Assembly: GCA_016165875.1 (NCBI GenBank)
Contig: JABBOT010000013.1
Coordinates: 16,312,368-16,376,367, forward strand
Source: Acanthopleura granulata
Lineage: Eukaryota; Mollusca; Polyplacophora; Chitonida; Chitonidae
Reading direction: 5' to 3'
DNA length: 64,000 nucleotides
In this document: positions 60,191 to 64,000 of the stretch, in pieces
How positions within the stretch are numbered: position 1 is the stretch's first letter
How the letters are laid out: each line of letters opens with the position of its first letter
The notes under the pieces: generated by a model
Told to the model about the DNA's origin: nothing
Seen by the model: the letters and a program-made list of their open reading frames with translations, nothing else
The model's database searches: none
Made by a program: the position numbers and the translations under genes

Positions 60191-61002
60191 GTTTATCCGA
60201 ATAAGCTAGTGATGGTACCTTGAAAATGATAACTAGAGCTCTGTATGAATACACGTACTTTGGATTGTGCGTACATGTGCTTGACCATGGTAACGACAAT
60301 ACGTTGTTCTCTTGCACTGCACGAGTAATAAGTTTGTGCACAAAAACGTCGTCGTAAATGCAGGAATGAAGAATAGACTACACCCCTTTGAACCGAATTA
60401 TCTTTGGAAAAATGAAATGTCGTTTCCATACTCTGGAATTCTCCCGGGCAAGAAAGAAAAAAATCGAAATACAAGCCACACAAAATACTCACACATATAG
60501 TCCAAGATGGTACATGTACCTAAAGAAATACATGTGTGCAATGGATATTATGAGTCGAGAGGCATTTACAAGCACAAAACAGTCCAACAACACACCGACG
60601 AAAGGGTTTCCTTTCTTACACCTAATGTGTTTTCATGAGGTAAAAAGTGGCCTACAGATTCCCGATAGCTGCATGCCACATTCCGCCAAAATGCTGGTGC
60701 CGTCCTGCAAACAGGACCCTTGAGGAATTGTTGGTGTTGAATGAGAGGATGCACAATATGTGACCGACCAACAGACCGACAGACAGACCGCCGCAAACAG
60801 AGTGACAGATAGAGTGACAGAGAGACATAGGCACACTTCGATCTCAAGACATGTCGGGGCTAAAAACTGAACTGTGTATTCGAACCTAACTGATATTTTC
60901 TCGGCTGGAGCTTTGTGTCAGGGGATTTTTTTTTCAAGTACTTGACAATGTTTATTCAACATTCTTTTGAGATGTTGTGGTGTTGGTTTCATTTTTACTT
61001 CA

Positions 61003-61343
61003 TCCGCGCGGATAGCTGAGTTAATAGAGCGTCCGCTTTCGAACGGGGAGATCTGGGTTCAAACCTGGGTCGGGTCATACCAAAGACTTTAAAAAATGGT
61101 ACATTCTGCTTCCTCGCTAGGTGCTCAGCAATGAGAGGATAGAGGGTGGAATGGTCGGCCTGATGTCAGTATAATGTGACTGGGTGAGGCTTGTTGGGTA
61201 TCTTCGGCAAGTCGTCTCGGTGAGGCAGCACCAGATAAAAGATACGGTACAAATCCGCCCTGCTCTAAGGAGACACCGCCTTCGTCTAAGTGAAATATTC
61301 TTGAGTAAAGCGTTAAGCAATAAACATTCGTTCATTCATTCAT
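61003..61343 (+). mobile_element. full-length SINE family 2 with 14-bp target-site duplication
   Basis: The exact direct repeat TCATTTTTACTTCA flanks it (60989-61002 and 61344-61357). The head has GATAGCTGAGTTAATAGAGC (A-box region) and GGTTCAAACC (B box). The body shares 'gggtcgggtcataccaaagacttt' with 51819-52187, and the tail is (CATT)n. Confidence 0.9.
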
Positions 61344-61925
61344 TCATTTTTACTTCACATTGTAACTGTTACGTTGTGGCGTTCTTTGTACTATTGAGTC
61401 ATCAGTCGCATCTGCTGTAGGGTATAGAGTTATACGCGTCGGTCTGGTGACCGTTTCTGTCCAGTCAAAAGCAGAGTATTTTCTGGGATAAATAAACATA
61501 CATGCAGGCCTATATAAAATTATACGCCATAGATAGTAAAACCAGCTCAGCAACAAGGTGATAATTGGCCAATTACCAGTGAAATCCGGCTTCTTGTCAG
61601 TTCACCTCAATGATTTTATTCTAAATGTTCATGTAAGTTTTTAAGTAGCAACAACTTCCATGACGTCACTGATCAAGAATTACTCAGAATGTTGTCATGA
61701 TATTTAATACATGAAGACAATCCAAAGAGCCCAGACTCGGCTCTGAGAGGTTTGAGCAAGAAAACAGGCCTGATCGATCGGTCCGGTGATATAATGATAT
61801 AATGTGACTGGATGACGTGACACTTGTGCTTTATTTTCCATCCAAGCGATCTTGTCTCTGCAAATATATTTCTGTTCAAACCTTTAAGTACATTAACACT
61901 TTCTCGTTGTCTACATTTCATAATG

Positions 61926-62010
61926 TGTAACCGAGGTAATATCGGCATAGCTCCGGATAACATCGGGAAAGTCCGCGATAAAATCGGAAAATCTCTGGAT
62001 GACATGGGGA
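61926..62010. repeat. ~21-bp tandem repeat in the second copy
   Basis: About four diverged units of the GATAACATCGGGAAAGCTCG type, matching 53890-53945 of the first copy but longer. Confidence 0.65.
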
Positions 62011-63640
62011 AAGTTTAACCCCAAGACATCGCCAGTGATCAGATTGGGATAGATCCTTCCAAAATGTCCAGGAAATTTAGCTGGATGAATCAGTGGAAGC
62101 TTTGTGATTTTTGAAAGCCTTGGCTACCTACTTGCTTGATGGGATAAATTCTGAATACAAAGCACATAGACAACGGTGTACATCGGAACACATCGGAAAA
62201 CATCAGCGAAATCCTCTGGGGTATCGGGTGTGTCTTGGTGGCCAAGTGCAATGGTTTTGTTTAGTTAAGAAAGCGCCAAAACCTTGGTTTTTCTCGCTTT
62301 CCAACAAAGACAATGTCAATCTTAGTAGACGCCCTGTGGTTTACTCATCAGGGTGATAGGTAAAGCATCCTTGAGTACGGCGAAAATCACCAATAAAAAT
62401 AAAGACAATTATGTGAGTTGAAAATCTACAATTCCATGTGTTTCTTTTGATGATGATGAACCTTTCTTTAAAAGAAAAGGGCTTCTGGAGTGCGTAAGCA
62501 GATAAAGAGGACAGATATTCAATTACCTAGCTGATTAGCTGTAGGGATATAAAAGACACGATCGCCGATGTTCAGATAAAAAACAGCAACGGGCACATGA
62601 ATTATCCCACTGTCTTAAGGTTCCATCCGGACCCATACACGACCATTTGACCTTCCTTCACTTGTCTAATTCCCAGGTAAGTCGCATGATATAGGCGGAA
62701 CTCCAGTTGTCTGTATACATTCCCTCGTGCCCGGCCCACTTCCCGGCCCAGGTGGCAGACTTCAGTGTCCATGACATAAGGGCCGGAGGTCACCCTCACC
62801 CTGAAGTCAGTGGTTTGAGCCACCATCACAGTGGGGTTTCCCTGGCTGTCTCTCTCGTAGGACCAGGACACGCCATCCTCCGGAATAGGCAGGGCAGCGA
62901 ATGAAGAACTAATAAGAACTTTTAATAAATCAAAAAATTTTCCAACGGGACCACATATCAGTTGGCGATATGAGGAAAACTCTGCAAATCAACATTCAGC
63001 GCGTTAAAGAGAAAATGTATGTCCTTTTAGACCAAATTGGCAACAAACAATTTTTGCGGCTTTAATTTAGGAATTTCCTCAAGGATGTGGTAAACGCTGG
63101 TGGTTTACTTTGGTTTCCTTCATTGTTAAAGCGAACCGCTGTGGTATGAGTGTAATTTTATCGAGTCTGGCGTTATAAAGCAGGCGCAAATAGCTAATCG
63201 CTAATTCAGCAGCAAACAGTTTATGACCATAGTTATTTAGCCTTCCGTCCATAATACCAGATGACTTAAAACTCGATATTATCAGCTATCCATTCTTGGG
63301 TAACAGTGTTCATGAGGCCTCAAATAGTGTGTACATATCTAACCCAAAATTACTCCTGCTTTGATGTAAATAGACGATTTCCATACTTCTACAGAATAAA
63401 GGAGTATTACAAAAGCGAAGGTCAGGGTGAGTCACTAGAAGAAAAACGACAAAACTCTTCGCGTCTATTGGGTTATCATTTCCACCTCTCACTCGAGCAA
63501 TATTTATAGTATTCAGCCTTCACTGTGCAATATCTTCTATATATTCACCCAAAACAGCGTATATGCACAAAGTCTCCCATTAATGTGTTACATGGACTAA
63601 TTACATAAATGCGAAATCGTTTGCACACTTGAATCCACAG
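61960..63640. repeat. segmental duplicate of 53.9-58.5 kb, deleted and rearranged
   Basis: Direct matches are 62040-62980 to 53950-54870, 62986-63046 to 54985-55045 and 63541-63640 to 58409-58510. An inverted match is 63070-63415 to 55585-55180. The interval corresponding to 55.6-58.4 kb (exons 1-4) is absent. Confidence 0.85.
62602..62981 (-). CDS. second copy of the 54.5-kb conserved exon
   Basis: An open frame of 126 codons ending in the same TVG-stop. Against the first copy it differs at only a few positions in the conserved part (GGVSWSYDRDGQ to DGVSWSYERDSQ; YGLDIE to YVMDTE). The 5' end differs: a deletion of about 120 bp removed the original acceptor and joined intron sequence to the exon, creating a new possible acceptor (TGTTGATTTGCAG, phase 1). 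Exons 1-4 are missing from this copy and the poly(A) hexamer is altered. It may be a recent pseudogene or an exon used by another transcript; the frame is still intact. Confidence 0.55.
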
Positions 63641-64000
63641 GACGCGTGACTTGCCAGGTACATGCATCCTTTCCAGTTTTTACCCGCTTCCACTTGGTTT
63701 TCTCTCGTTTCCTCCAGCTTTAAACCTGCCTGCCAGTGTTGTATTGAAATATTTCCTCCATGGGCACCACACTATAATCGAATAAATACACCTACAAGTT
63801 AAAATTTACAATCCAAATAACCCTTCGCACCAAAGTGATCAGCCTTTCTGATGGCACTGGAAACGTCCACATGTTATACTTACAAAGCACACATAGCTGT
63901 CCATCAATATTAGGGCTTCAAGCCATTAATTTTTTTAATTCCTGTGGTGATTATTCAAAAACTCTCTATGGGTTAAAGATATTTTGTTTATCTTATATTT
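63641..64000. other. window end, no gene seen
   Basis: AT-rich sequence without supported exons or repeats. Confidence 0.4.

Larger units (their letters stand above)
58197..60990. other. upstream flank and spacer
   Basis: 58409-58510 recurs in direct orientation at 63541-63640, marking the outer end of the duplicated segment. A minisatellite lies at 59731-59965 and a family 3 SINE-like fragment at about 59975-60190. Open frames at 60193-60847 overlap on both strands and contain short GACAGA repeats; none is supported. Confidence 0.45.

Overview
The window is metazoan genomic DNA: long introns with GT-AG junctions, abundant tRNA-derived SINEs, foldback elements and a Tc1 relic, and no operon structure. 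Frequent GTACATGTAC-type motifs, together with one SINE whose 3' part resembles repeats I know from bivalves, suggest a mollusc, probably a bivalve. This is an inference; another lophotrochozoan is possible. No exon in the window exceeds about 700 bp except one intronless receptor gene.

The main content is a pair of paralogous minus-strand loci. Locus A (about 9.5-1.6 kb) and locus B (about 51.3-27.1 kb) share the same constant 5' exons: a short conserved N-terminal segment, then a Ser-rich exon with a SUMO-type IKxE site and a basic RKR patch, ending in a phase-1 donor. Downstream of each lie several 3' modules that begin with phase-1 acceptors and end in their own stop codons. Four of them (1.6-2.2, 3.1-3.6, 27.1-27.6, 30.7-31.3 kb) encode one domain resembling the N-terminal core-binding half of Crypton-type tyrosine recombinases, as in KIAA1958/QRICH1/ZMYM relatives, without a catalytic half. 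Locus B also has a multi-exon module (42.5-36.1 kb) ending in a BEN-like DNA-binding domain, and a third module (49.1-45.8 kb) with an unrecognised 124-residue C-terminal part. The layout suggests a lola/mod(mdg4)-like gene in which one constant N-terminus is spliced to alternative DNA-binding C-termini. This is my best candidate for an undescribed system. Transcripts are needed to prove the joins.

Between the two loci (14-27 kb) are a small plus-strand ORF, degraded GPCR-like pieces, a broken Tc1 transposase, an intronless class A amine-type GPCR (21.9-23.0 kb) and a truncated tandem copy of it (24.1-24.7 kb). A small two-exon secreted-protein gene lies on the minus strand at 33.5-33.9 kb.

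The right end (54-64 kb) holds a minus-strand gene with a signal peptide, one further hydrophobic segment and an unrecognised conserved C-terminal exon. A second, deleted and internally inverted copy of that locus lies at 61.9-63.6 kb. The rest is intron or spacer with SINEs (two with exact target-site duplications), foldback elements and simple repeats. All exon joins were inferred by eye from splice consensus and frame; no alignment, transcript or database evidence was available.
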